A DNA stretch of 64,000 bases from Nocardioides sp. Lineage in GTDB: Bacteria > Actinomycetota > Actinomycetes > Propionibacteriales > Nocardioidaceae. Numbering within the stretch: position 1 is the first letter of the stretch; each line of letters begins with the position of its first letter. The stretch is taken from the NCBI GenBank assembly GCA_037045645.1, contig JBAOIH010000003.1, forward strand, positions 124,001-188,000, in the 5' to 3' direction. Positions 7,542 through 15,717 of the stretch are shown here, piece by piece. A program made the translations under genes and the position numbers. The notes under the pieces are model-generated. The model was not told the DNA's origin. It ran no database searches and saw only the letters and a program-made list of their open reading frames with translations.

Positions 7542-9512
7542 TCACGCCAACTCTCCGATCACGTTCTGCACCGCTGCGAGCACCTCGCCGGACTGGACGA
7601 GGCCGACTGCGGCCTCGATCTCGGGCGAGAGGTGGCGGTCAGGGCCTGGACCTTCGATGCCGTGCGCACGCAGCAGGCGTACGACCGCCGCCGTCGCGGG
7701 TGACGGCGTCAACGGCGCCCGCAGGTCGAGGGCACGGGCGGCGGTGAGCACTTCGATCGCGACGACCCGGCCGAGCCCGTCGACCGAGCGCCGCAGTTTG
7801 CGCGCGGCGTTCCAGCCCATCGAGACGTGGTCCTCCTGCATCGCGCTGCTCGGGATCGAGTCAACGCTCGCGGGCACCGCGAGGCGCTTGAGCTCGGACA
7901 CGATCGCGGCCTGGGTGTACTGCGCGATCATGTGGCCGCTGTCGACCCCCGGGTCGTCAGCCAGGAAGGGCGGCAACCCGTGGTTGCGGGCCCGGTCGAG
8001 GAAGCGATCCGTACGCCGTTCGCTGATCGAGGCGACGTCGGCCGCGACGATCGCGAGGAAGTCGAGGACGTACGCCACGGGGGCGCCGTGGAAGTTCCCG
8101 TTGGACTCGACGCGCCCGCTGGATTCGGTGGTTGAGGAGCCCGCGCCAGCGGGCGTCTCGAAACCACCCGACACCGGGACCGACACACCACCCGAGACCG
8201 AAGAACCGGTGGTTGAGGAGCCCGCGCCAGCGGGCGTCTCGAAACCACCCGACACCGGGGCTGTGGTTTCGAGACGGGCTCCGCCCTCCTCAACCACCGG
8301 GTCGAAACCACCCATCACCACCGGGACCGACACACCACCCGAGACCGAAGAACCGGTGGTTGAGGAGCCCGCGCCAGCGGGCGTCTCGAAACCACCTTCC
8401 ACCGGGACCGACACACCACCCGACACCGGGGATGTGGTTTCGAGACGGGCTCCGCCCTCCTCAACCACCGTCTCGAAACCACCCGACACCGGGGCTGTGG
8501 TTTCGAGACGGGCTCCGCCCTCCTCAACCATCGGGTCGAAACCACCCATCACCACCGGGTTGTCGACGGCACTCGCGAGTTCATATCCCGCAACCGTCGC
8601 GGCATAGGCGACCGTGTCGCGTGCCGCGCCGTGCACCTGGGGCGAGCAGCGCAGCGAGTACGCATCCTGCACCCGGTTGCAGTCGCCGGTCTGGTGCGAG
8701 GCCATGATCTGCGAGCCACTCAGCAGCGCGCGCAGGTTGGAAGCAGACACCGCCTGGCCAGGCTGCGGGCGGATCGCCATCAGTTCGGCCGCGAACACCC
8801 GGTCGGTCCCGAGTTGTCCCTCGACACTCATCGCCGCGGCGATGTCGGCCGTACGCAGCAGCATCGTCAGGTCGGTGATCGCCATCGCCAGCATCCCGAG
8901 CATCCCGTCGGTGCCGTTGATCAGCGCGAGTCCCTCCTTGGCCGCGAACTCCACCGGAGCCAACCCGGCTGCGGTCAAGGCCGATGCCGCCGGCATCAAT
9001 ACGCCCGTCGCGTCGCGTACCTCGCCCTCCCCCATCAGCGCCAGCGCGCAGTGCGACAGCGGCGCCAGATCACCGGAGCAGCCGAGCGAGCCGTACTCCC
9101 GCACGACCGGCGTGATCTGGTGGTTGAGCAGCGCGGCCATGAGTTCGGCGGTTTCGCGGCGGACGCCCGTACGCCCCGTCGCCAGCGTCGAGAGCCGCAG
9201 CAGCATCAGGGCGCGTACGACCTCCCGCTCGACCTCGGGACCCGACCCGGCCGCATGTGAGCGGACCAACGACTTCTGCAACTGCGCGCGCATCTCGACC
9301 GGGATGTGCCGGGTCGCCAGCGCCCCGAAGCCGGTGGAGACGCCGTAGGCCGGGGTCGGCAACGAGGCCAACTCGTCGATCACCAGACGGGCCCGATCGA
9401 TCGCCGCCAGCGCATCGTCAGTGAGGCGTACGGGAGCCAGGTCGCGGGCCACGCGTACGACGTCTGCGATGCTCAGCGGCCCGACGTCGACGGCCACGGG
9501 GTCAGTGCTCAT
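7542..9512 (-). CDS. hutH: Histidine ammonia-lyase with a 144-residue repeat-derived insert
   Basis: First enzyme of histidine degradation (L-histidine to trans-urocanate and ammonia). The ATG at 9512 gives 656 residues, whereas the family has about 510. The MIO prosthetic-group triad appears as Cys145-Ser146-Gly147 (GSLGCSGDLAP) in place of the usual Ala-Ser-Gly. QDAYSLRCSPQVHG and NFHGAP match active-site regions. Between DNPVV (ending at residue 321) and GRVESNGNFHGAP (from 466) lies a 144-residue insert made almost entirely of translated hairpin repeats. Removing it restores normal length and the usual motif spacing. The frame is intact, so the enzyme may be active if the insert loops out, but it lies close to the NFHG active-site segment. 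Confidence 0.95.
   Translation of the reverse strand: MSTDPVAVDVGPLSIADVVRVARDLAPVRLTDDALAAIDRARLVIDELASLPTPAYGVSTGFGALATRHIPVEMRAQLQKSLVRSHAAGSGPEVEREVVRALMLLRLSTLATGRTGVRRETAELMAALLNHQITPVVREYGSLGCSGDLAPLSHCALALMGEGEVRDATGVLMPAASALTAAGLAPVEFAAKEGLALINGTDGMLGMLAMAITDLTMLLRTADIAAAMSVEGQLGTDRVFAAELMAIRPQPGQAVSASNLRALLSGSQIMASHQTGDCNRVQDAYSLRCSPQVHGAARDTVAYAATVAGYELASAVDNPVVMGGFDPMVEEGGARLETTAPVSGGFETVVEEGGARLETTSPVSGGVSVPVEGGFETPAGAGSSTTGSSVSGGVSVPVVMGGFDPVVEEGGARLETTAPVSGGFETPAGAGSSTTGSSVSGGVSVPVSGGFETPAGAGSSTTESSGRVESNGNFHGAPVAYVLDFLAIVAADVASISERRTDRFLDRARNHGLPPFLADDPGVDSGHMIAQYTQAAIVSELKRLAVPASVDSIPSSAMQEDHVSMGWNAARKLRRSVDGLGRVVAIEVLTAARALDLRAPLTPSPATAAVVRLLRAHGIEGPGPDRHLSPEIEAAVGLVQSGEVLAAVQNVIGELA
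8118..8549. repeat. Array of REP-like hairpin repeats inside hutH
   Basis: A 432-bp block (144 codons) with six copies of an imperfect hairpin repeat. Three 42-bp copies with a GCCCGC/GCGGGC head lie at 8127-8168, 8208-8249 and 8355-8396. Three copies of about 35 bp with a GGGC/GCCC head, in the opposite orientation, lie at 8263-8297, 8434-8468 and 8497-8531. All share GTGGTT/AACCAC outer arms. Copies are separated by short spacers that are themselves duplicated, for example about 38 bp at 8170-8207 and again at 8317-8354, so the block grew by segmental duplication. Read as hutH it encodes alternating GGFETPAGAGSSTT and VVEEGGARLETT units. Confidence 0.9.
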
Positions 9513-9564
9513 GGGATCCAGCAAACTCGCGAACGCGTTCCGGGGGCACCACTCACAACCGTTC

Positions 9565-9586
9565 CCAGTCTCGGATCCGAGACTGG
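9565..9586. promoter_or_regulatory. Perfect 22-bp palindrome between hutH and the GNAT-IclR pair
   Basis: A perfect palindrome with half-site CCAGTCTCGGA. It lies 53 bp upstream of the hutH start and 16 bp upstream of the divergent GNAT start. Its position between the hut gene and an operon carrying an IclR regulator makes it a good operator candidate for that regulator. A smaller palindrome (GAACGCGTTC) lies about 25 bp away toward hutH. Confidence 0.5.
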
Positions 9587-9601
9587 ACGTAGGATTCGCC
9601 A

Positions 9602-10471
9602 ATGCCTGACATCCGCCACGCCATTCTCGACGATGCCGCGGCGTGGGCGCGGATCGTCGAGGAGTCGTCTCCCTATCTCGTGCAGGACGCCCGCTCGACC
9701 CACCACGAGATGCGTACGGACGCGCCCGATGCCGTACGACTGGTCGCCGAGGTCGAGGGGCAGGTCGTCGCGCTCGCGCGCCTGCGCGCGTACGAGGACG
9801 AGGAGCACACGTCGTTGCAGTTGATGGTGTTGCCCTCCGCTCGCCGACGCGGGGTCGGGCGCGCGCTGCTCGACCGGATGCTCCGCTGGGCCGAGGCGAC
9901 CCATCGCGACACCCTCCACGCGATCGTGGAGGACGGCGAGGACTCGCGACGTGCTGCGGCGGCGTGGGGTTTCGAACTGACTCGCACGTTTCGGATGTCG
10001 GCCGTGGATCCGCGTCTCATTCCGCAGGCTGCGACCGACGCTCGGGTCGTCGACCTGACTCGGATCGACCCTCGCGAGATCCACGCGCTCTTCAACGCGG
10101 TCGTCTCCGACGATCCCTCCGGCCTCTCGCTGCAGACGTCGTACGACGAGTGGCTCGCCGACTGGGAGGACCCGCGCAACCGTGCCGAACTCAGCCGTGG
10201 CGTGCTCGTCGACGGAGCGCTCGTCGCGTTCACCCAGGTCGGCAGCGCAGGCGTACGCGCGTGGTCCAACATGACCGGCACCCGGCCCGACCATCGCGGT
10301 TTGGGCCTGGCGCTGCTGCGCAAACAGCACGCGCTCAACGCGGCGGCGAACGCCGGGATCAAGCGCTGCTTCGCCGGCAACGACGGCGACAACGCACCGA
10401 TGGTCGCGGTCAACGATCGACTCGGCTATCGACCCTTCGCCAACCCGCGGTTGGGCGTACGACCGCTATGA
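9602..10471 (+). CDS. Tandem GNAT-domain N-acetyltransferase
   Basis: Protein of 289 residues with two GNAT-like halves. The first has a clear acetyl-CoA-binding motif A (VLPSARRRGVGRALLDRML, about residues 78-96). The second has a related segment (GTRPDHRGLGLALLRKQHAL, about residues 222-241) and a C-terminal NDRLGYRP element common in GNATs. The substrate is unknown. The ATG at 9602 begins just after the 22-bp palindrome, and the stop overlaps the IclR gene by 4 bp (ATGA), so the two are coupled. Its position opposite hutH raises the possibility of a link to histidine or related amine metabolism, but nothing in the protein shows this. Confidence 0.85.
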   Translation: MPDIRHAILDDAAAWARIVEESSPYLVQDARSTHHEMRTDAPDAVRLVAEVEGQVVALARLRAYEDEEHTSLQLMVLPSARRRGVGRALLDRMLRWAEATHRDTLHAIVEDGEDSRRAAAAWGFELTRTFRMSAVDPRLIPQAATDARVVDLTRIDPREIHALFNAVVSDDPSGLSLQTSYDEWLADWEDPRNRAELSRGVLVDGALVAFTQVGSAGVRAWSNMTGTRPDHRGLGLALLRKQHALNAAANAGIKRCFAGNDGDNAPMVAVNDRLGYRPFANPRLGVRPL

Positions 10472-11217
10472 CCAACGTCCCCGCCGCCACCCGGACCCTG
10501 CGTGTCCTGCGCTACCTGGCCCGACAACCCGACCCGGTGCCACTCGCCAGCATCGTGCGCGCCTGCGACCTGCCCCGCTCGACGGCCTATCACCTGATGA
10601 CGGCGATGGTGGCCGAGGGTTTCGTGACGCATCTGGCCGAGGAGCGACGATTCGGTCTCGGACCGGCCGCATTCGAGGTCGGCTCCGGTTTCGCTCGACA
10701 GGACCACCTCGCCCGGATTGCGCGCCGACACGTGGCGGCGTTGGCCGACGAGACCCACGAGAGCACCCACCTGGCCGTGCTGCACGGTCGCGACGTCCTC
10801 TACGTCGTCGAGGAGCGGGCGCCGGGCAGGCCGCCGTTGGTCACCGACGTGGGCGTACGCCTGCCCGCGCACCTCACCGCGACCGGCCGAGCGATCCTGG
10901 CCCACCTGCCGGCCGCGCAGGTGCGGGCGTTGTTCCCTGACTCCGCGGCCTTCGTGGACCGGCACGACCGGGGACCGCGATCACTCTCGGCGTTGCGCCG
11001 GGTGCTGACCGAGACTCGTGCCCGCGGCTACGCGTCCGAAGACGGCGAGGTCACTCCGGGGCTGGCCAGCGTCGCGGCGCCAGTGTTGGACCACAACGAG
11101 CATCCCGTGGCCGCGGTCGCGGTGACGTTCGCAGCCGACCAGGAGTCGACGTCGTACGAAAAGGCCGTCGCCCGCGTTGCGCTCGCCCTCACCCAGCGCC
11201 TCGGCGGGCACGGCTGA
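10468..11217 (+). CDS. IclR family transcriptional regulator
   Basis: IclR-type regulator of 249 residues. The N-terminal winged helix-turn-helix (about residues 5-65) includes LASIVRACDLPRSTAYHLM, and the C-terminal effector-binding domain includes LPAHLTATGRAILAHLP and GYASEDGEVTPGLASVAAPV. The ATG overlaps the end of the upstream GNAT gene by 4 bp. IclR proteins usually control adjacent catabolic genes. With hutH divergent and a perfect palindrome in the shared upstream region, regulation of histidine utilisation is the best guess. A role specific to the GNAT gene cannot be excluded. Confidence 0.9.
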   Translation: MTNVPAATRTLRVLRYLARQPDPVPLASIVRACDLPRSTAYHLMTAMVAEGFVTHLAEERRFGLGPAAFEVGSGFARQDHLARIARRHVAALADETHESTHLAVLHGRDVLYVVEERAPGRPPLVTDVGVRLPAHLTATGRAILAHLPAAQVRALFPDSAAFVDRHDRGPRSLSALRRVLTETRARGYASEDGEVTPGLASVAAPVLDHNEHPVAAVAVTFAADQESTSYEKAVARVALALTQRLGGHG

Positions 11218-11247
11218 CGCGCGCCGCGTTTGCCCTATATTTCGAGA

Positions 11248-12564
11248 ATGCGGCTGGCTCTCGCCACGGGACTGCTCCTTGCCGGAGCAGTGACGGCCTG
11301 CGCCCCGAATCAGGACCCAGCACCAGCACCGTCCGGGCCGTCGCTGATGTCGTACGGCGACTCGGTCGCCTCCCGAGGTGCGGGCAAGGTCACCACAGTT
11401 CGGTTCAAGGGCGCCAAGGGCGACTTCGTCCAACTCGACGACCAGGAGCAGGGCGACATGGGCGCGCCCTGCCCGAGCTGGATCTTCACGACCCCCGCCG
11501 GCAAGTCGAAATGGCTGACGCCGCAGCCGATGGCACCGCTCTTCCGGTTGCCGAGCAGCGGCACGTACAAGGTGGCCTACAAGCCTTGCCTGACCGCGCG
11601 TACGAAACCCCGACTCACCCTCGCCAAGGCGAAGTTCACCAAGATGCCGCTCAACGGGGCGGCCACCAAGGTGCGGCTCGACGGCGCGGGCTCCGCGGCC
11701 GTGTTGCAGTTCCGGGTCCGCAAAGGCCAGCGAGTGACGCTGGCCGAGCTGCGCAACACGTTCGCGCGCAACACCGGTGTCAGCGGGTGGCGGATCCTGG
11801 TGGACGGACCACAGGGTCCGATCCTGCGGATCCCGGAACAGAAGGTGATGACCTTCATGGCGCCGACCTTCCCCGCTGGCCGCTATCGGCTGAGCGTGCT
11901 CCAGGCCAAGTCGCCTGGCCGGGTCGACCTCAGAGTCTCGACCCCCTTTGCGGTCCCGGTCACCCTCAACCGGCCGACAGCTCTCGATCGCGCCCAGATC
12001 TTGGGCCGCGAACTCGACCTCACCTTCACGGCCCAGGCCGGCCAACGGATCATCGATGCCGCCCCGAATCTCTGGCTGAACCACGAGGCGCCCGTCGTGG
12101 TGACCGGTCCTGACGGCAGTTCTGTCGAAAGACCGATCGCGGGCGGTTGGATCGCGCCCAGCACCGGCACCTATCACGTGATCGCGCCGTCGGTGCGAGG
12201 TCGCATGCTCGCGGAAACACCGACCGTGATCGACGCGACCGCCCCCGGCGCGATCCCCTTGCAACTGACCGGCCTGCGGAGCACCGTCGTACGAGTCACG
12301 GCCCCTCGCGGCAGCACCCTCAGCCTGAATGATTCACAACTGCCCGACGGCGCGGCCTGGGGTGTCTTCGGCGCGCCGGAGGGTGCGCTGCGAGAGAACT
12401 GCGTGAAGTTCTGCCCGAGCGTGCTGCCGAGCCTGACCAACGCGCCGGGCGGCATCAGGACGACCCAGCTGATCGGCCCTGACCTGGCTACCTGGATGTT
12501 CGAGGTTTGGTCGAACAAATCCGGCCCGGTCACCTTGAACTTCTCGCCGCCACCCCCCGGGTGA
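11248..12564 (+). CDS. Predicted lipoprotein of unknown function
   Basis: Exported lipoprotein of 438 residues. The N terminus from the ATG at 11248 has a short charged start, a hydrophobic core and a lipobox (LLAGAVTAC) with a lipidation Cys near residue 18. The mature part is mostly beta-type with no membrane segment and contains several weakly similar modules of the kind seen in extracellular Ig-like or jelly-roll repeats (for example SGTYKVAYKPC, AGRYRLSVLQ, TGTYHVIAPS). These suggest repeated PPC-like (bacterial pre-peptidase C-terminal) domains, but I would not assign that firmly. It stands alone, preceded by the IclR gene and followed by a small membrane protein. Confidence 0.75.
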   Translation: MRLALATGLLLAGAVTACAPNQDPAPAPSGPSLMSYGDSVASRGAGKVTTVRFKGAKGDFVQLDDQEQGDMGAPCPSWIFTTPAGKSKWLTPQPMAPLFRLPSSGTYKVAYKPCLTARTKPRLTLAKAKFTKMPLNGAATKVRLDGAGSAAVLQFRVRKGQRVTLAELRNTFARNTGVSGWRILVDGPQGPILRIPEQKVMTFMAPTFPAGRYRLSVLQAKSPGRVDLRVSTPFAVPVTLNRPTALDRAQILGRELDLTFTAQAGQRIIDAAPNLWLNHEAPVVVTGPDGSSVERPIAGGWIAPSTGTYHVIAPSVRGRMLAETPTVIDATAPGAIPLQLTGLRSTVVRVTAPRGSTLSLNDSQLPDGAAWGVFGAPEGALRENCVKFCPSVLPSLTNAPGGIRTTQLIGPDLATWMFEVWSNKSGPVTLNFSPPPPG

Positions 12565-12617
12565 GCACCACCCCTGCGGGGGAGGCCGCGCTTCTAGCCA
12601 GGCTCTAGCGTCGTGGA

Positions 12618-13076
12618 ATGTCCCAATCCACCGTGATCGTGCTCATCGTCGTGCTCGTCGTCCTCGCACTGGCGGTCGCCATCGGCGCTGTCATCGCCGG
12701 TCGCAAGAAGATCCAGCAGGCGGAGGCCCACCGGGAGCAGGCCCACGAGTTGCGCCGCGACGTCGGCACCGGCACCACCGTCCGCGACGCCGACCTGGAG
12801 GCGCGCGAGCGCCAGTTGGAGGCCGATCGTGCCCGTCTCGAGGCCGAGCAGGCCGAGGCGCGCGCCCAGGAAGCCCAGCAGGGGCACGCGTACGAAGAGG
12901 CTCGCCAAGAGGAGCAGTTGCGTCGCGCCGACGAACTCGACCCCGACGTCGACACCTCGGCGCGTGACTACTCCCCCACCACCCCGGGAGCGCAAGACAC
13001 GACGACGACTGACCGACCGGCCGACACGGGCAACGACTCCCGCTACGACGACACCGACGACCGTCACCGCAGTTAG
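12618..13076 (+). CDS. Small membrane-anchored coiled-coil protein
   Basis: Protein of 152 residues with one N-terminal transmembrane helix (VIVLIVVLVVLALAVAIGAV, residues 6-25). A long, highly charged Glu/Ala/Arg heptad region follows (about residues 32-105) and is almost certainly a coiled coil. The tail is disordered and rich in Thr, Asp and Pro. No enzymatic motif is visible. Proteins of this shape are common in actinobacteria and often annotated only as hypothetical. The opposite strand is also open across the same bases, but the clean membrane-anchor plus coiled-coil pattern supports the plus strand. Confidence 0.7.
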   Translation: MSQSTVIVLIVVLVVLALAVAIGAVIAGRKKIQQAEAHREQAHELRRDVGTGTTVRDADLEARERQLEADRARLEAEQAEARAQEAQQGHAYEEARQEEQLRRADELDPDVDTSARDYSPTTPGAQDTTTTDRPADTGNDSRYDDTDDRHRS

Positions 13077-13113
13077 TCGAGTGACCTCGCGGCGCCGCTC
13101 TCGTTGAACCCGC

Positions 13114-15582
13114 ATGGGCAACGAGTGGGTACGTCATCTCGGGCTGGCGCTCGGCGTCGGGGGAATCCTGGTCGCGGGCGCGGTGGTGGTGAATCCGTCC
13201 GAGGAGACCGAGGCCGAGGCCGTCGTCTTCCGCGACACCGTGGACCAACGCCGTGCCGTACGCGACGCGACGCTCGGCGACGCCAAGACCAAGAACGCGG
13301 TCTCCCGCTCCGGCGAGGCAGACGGCGAGGCCGACGACCCGACGACCCCCGAGCAGGCGCGGCAGCGGCGGGCGTACGTCTCGACGCAACGCTCCACGCG
13401 AGCACCACAGGTCGAGAGCCAGGTGGCCACCGCAGGCGACGTCGTAACGAAGGTGCGCACCGCCCGCACCCGTTATGAAGCCGCGGGTGGCTGCTACACG
13501 CTGGCGTCAAAGAACGGCGACCCGATCGCCGACGACTTCCACTTCCAGGCGACCGACCTCGGCATCTACCTGCTCTACCGCGCCGACCGGACGTTCCTGA
13601 GCGCGACCGCGACCGGCGTCACGAACGCACCGAGCCCCAGTCCCGCCGGCGAGTGGGTCGTACGCCGCGCGGGCAAGCGGCTGTTCACGCTCACCAGCGG
13701 CAACCGGGCTCTGACCTTGACCGAAGGCAACCTCTCCACCGGGCCGACCGGCACCCCCTTCCGGTTGGTCGAGCGCAGCGGCTGCACGCCCTACCCCGAG
13801 GCCGAGACCAACGTGACCGGGTCGCCGTTTCGCGGGAAGACGGCCTTCCAGGAGGTCACCGGCTATGCCGATGCCCACACGCACCTGATGGCGTACGAGT
13901 TCCTGGGTGGTGCGCACTGCGGTCGGCCCTGGCACCGCTATGGCGTGGCGTACGCACTCCAGGACTGCGCCGACCACATGACTGGCGTCAACCCGTTGGA
14001 GTCCGTGCTGTCGGGCAGGCCTTCGCATGACCCCACGGGTTGGCCCACCTTCAAGGACTGGCCCGCACCTGACTCGTTGACCCACGAGGGCACCTATTGG
14101 AAGTGGTTGGAGCGCGCCTGGCTCGGCGGGCAGCGGCTGTTCGTCAACCTGCTCGTCGAGAACAACCAGCTCTGCCGGCTCTATCCCTTCAAGCGTGATC
14201 TGAAGGACGTCACCTGCGACGACATGGACACGATGGAGCGCGAGGCCAAGGCGACGTACGCCTTGCAGGACTACATCGACGCGCAATATGGCGGGCCGGG
14301 CCAGGGCTTCTTCCGGATCGTGAAGAACCCCTTTGAGGCACGGCGAGTCATCAACGACGGCAAGCTCGCCGTGATCTTGGGCATCGAGACCTCGATCCCG
14401 TTCGGCTGCACGATGAAGCTCGACGTGCCCGCCTGCAGCCCCGAGCAGATCGACGCTCAGCTGGCCAAGGTGCACGGCTGGGGCGTACGCCAGATGGAGC
14501 TGGTCAACAAGTTCGACAACGCCCTGTCGGGTGTGGCCGGCGACGAAGGTGCGGTCGGCGTGGCCGTGAACTCGGCCAACTTCTTGGAGACCGGGTCGTA
14601 CTGGAATATGTTGCACTGCGCTCCTGCCGACGGCGAGTCGGCGGACAAGACCCAACTGACGTCGGTCCCGATCGACGCCCAGCAGCAGGACGCGCTCTTC
14701 GGCGCGATCGCCACGATCGCGGGCCTCAACGCCTTGCCCGCCCTGCCGCTCTACGGCCCGCCCCAGCACTGCAACCAGCGCGGGCTGACGACGCTCGGCA
14801 AGCATCTGATCAATCGTCTGGCGCAACGCAAGATGATGTTCGATCCCGATCACATGTCGTGGAAGGCGCGCAACGCCGCCTTGGACCAGGTCGAGGCGTT
14901 GGGCTATTCGGGCATCTTGTCCTCGCACTCGTGGTCGACGCCGGATGCGTACCCCCGCATCTATGCGCTCGGCGGGTTCGTCGCGCCGTACGCCGGTGAC
15001 TCGGCCGGCTTCGTGGAGAAGTGGCGCCGCCACCTGACCTGGGCCGACTCGCGCTACTACTTCGGGATGGGCTTCGGTGCCGACATCAACGGCCTCGGCG
15101 CGCAGGGTGATCCGCGCGGAGCCGGTGCGCCCGACCCGGTGACGTACCCCTTCACCGGCCTCGGGGGCGTCACCGTCGACCGCAACCACGCCGGCGAGCG
15201 CACCTGGGACATCAATACGGACGGCGTCGCGCACTACGGGCTCTACCCCGACTGGATCCGCGACGTGCAGCACGTCGCGGGCGCGGGCGACGGGCCGAAG
15301 ATCGCCGCCGACCTGGCGCGCGGCGCCGAGGCGTACCTCCAGACCTGGGAGCGCGCCCAGGGCATCAAACCGGACTCGTGCCGCAATCCGTCGCTGCAGC
15401 GTTCGCCGCGGGCGTTCACTCGTGCAGTGCGCGCGGGAATGCGTACGACCGACGTGCTGCGCGCGGTCGGACAGCCCTATCGCCGCCTCGGCGCGACGTA
15501 CACCTATTGCACGACTCAGGGCCGGGCGAAGGTGCGGTTCGGGACGGCCGGGAAGGTGCGCAAGGTGGTCCGGATCCGCTGA
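13114..15582 (+). CDS. Secreted metal-dependent hydrolase-like protein (amidohydrolase fold)
   Basis: Large exported protein of 822 residues with an N-terminal hydrophobic signal or anchor (LALGVGGILVAGAVVV). Residues of about 110-230 form a small beta-rich module (CYTLASKNG, YLLYRADRTFLSA) resembling a fascin- or beta-trefoil-like domain. The main domain begins with DAHTHL, the metal-binding HxH of amidohydrolase-type TIM barrels. Further candidate metal ligands are in MFDPDHMSWKAR and LSSHSWST, and a late Asp is in FGADINGLG. Large cysteine-containing loops suggest an extracellular enzyme. The gene stands alone. A peptidase or lactonase role is possible, but the substrate is not determined. 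Confidence 0.75.
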   Translation: MGNEWVRHLGLALGVGGILVAGAVVVNPSEETEAEAVVFRDTVDQRRAVRDATLGDAKTKNAVSRSGEADGEADDPTTPEQARQRRAYVSTQRSTRAPQVESQVATAGDVVTKVRTARTRYEAAGGCYTLASKNGDPIADDFHFQATDLGIYLLYRADRTFLSATATGVTNAPSPSPAGEWVVRRAGKRLFTLTSGNRALTLTEGNLSTGPTGTPFRLVERSGCTPYPEAETNVTGSPFRGKTAFQEVTGYADAHTHLMAYEFLGGAHCGRPWHRYGVAYALQDCADHMTGVNPLESVLSGRPSHDPTGWPTFKDWPAPDSLTHEGTYWKWLERAWLGGQRLFVNLLVENNQLCRLYPFKRDLKDVTCDDMDTMEREAKATYALQDYIDAQYGGPGQGFFRIVKNPFEARRVINDGKLAVILGIETSIPFGCTMKLDVPACSPEQIDAQLAKVHGWGVRQMELVNKFDNALSGVAGDEGAVGVAVNSANFLETGSYWNMLHCAPADGESADKTQLTSVPIDAQQQDALFGAIATIAGLNALPALPLYGPPQHCNQRGLTTLGKHLINRLAQRKMMFDPDHMSWKARNAALDQVEALGYSGILSSHSWSTPDAYPRIYALGGFVAPYAGDSAGFVEKWRRHLTWADSRYYFGMGFGADINGLGAQGDPRGAGAPDPVTYPFTGLGGVTVDRNHAGERTWDINTDGVAHYGLYPDWIRDVQHVAGAGDGPKIAADLARGAEAYLQTWERAQGIKPDSCRNPSLQRSPRAFTRAVRAGMRTTDVLRAVGQPYRRLGATYTYCTTQGRAKVRFGTAGKVRKVVRIR

Positions 15583-15717
15583 CGGCTACCGCTGGGTAGC
15601 ATTTCTCACGTCCCCGTCGGCTGCGGCGCCGCGCGACCCCGCGTAGTGTCAGCGCCACGTGTCTCGGTGACCGTCCGCGCGCGCGGGCGACGCCGGCTTT
15701 GCTTGAGGAGTCCTGCC

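Noticed and set aside
12594..13121. Minus-strand open frame opposite the small coiled-coil protein gene.
   Set aside because: Its product is Arg/Gly/Val-rich without any domain, whereas the plus strand gives a clean membrane helix plus coiled coil.
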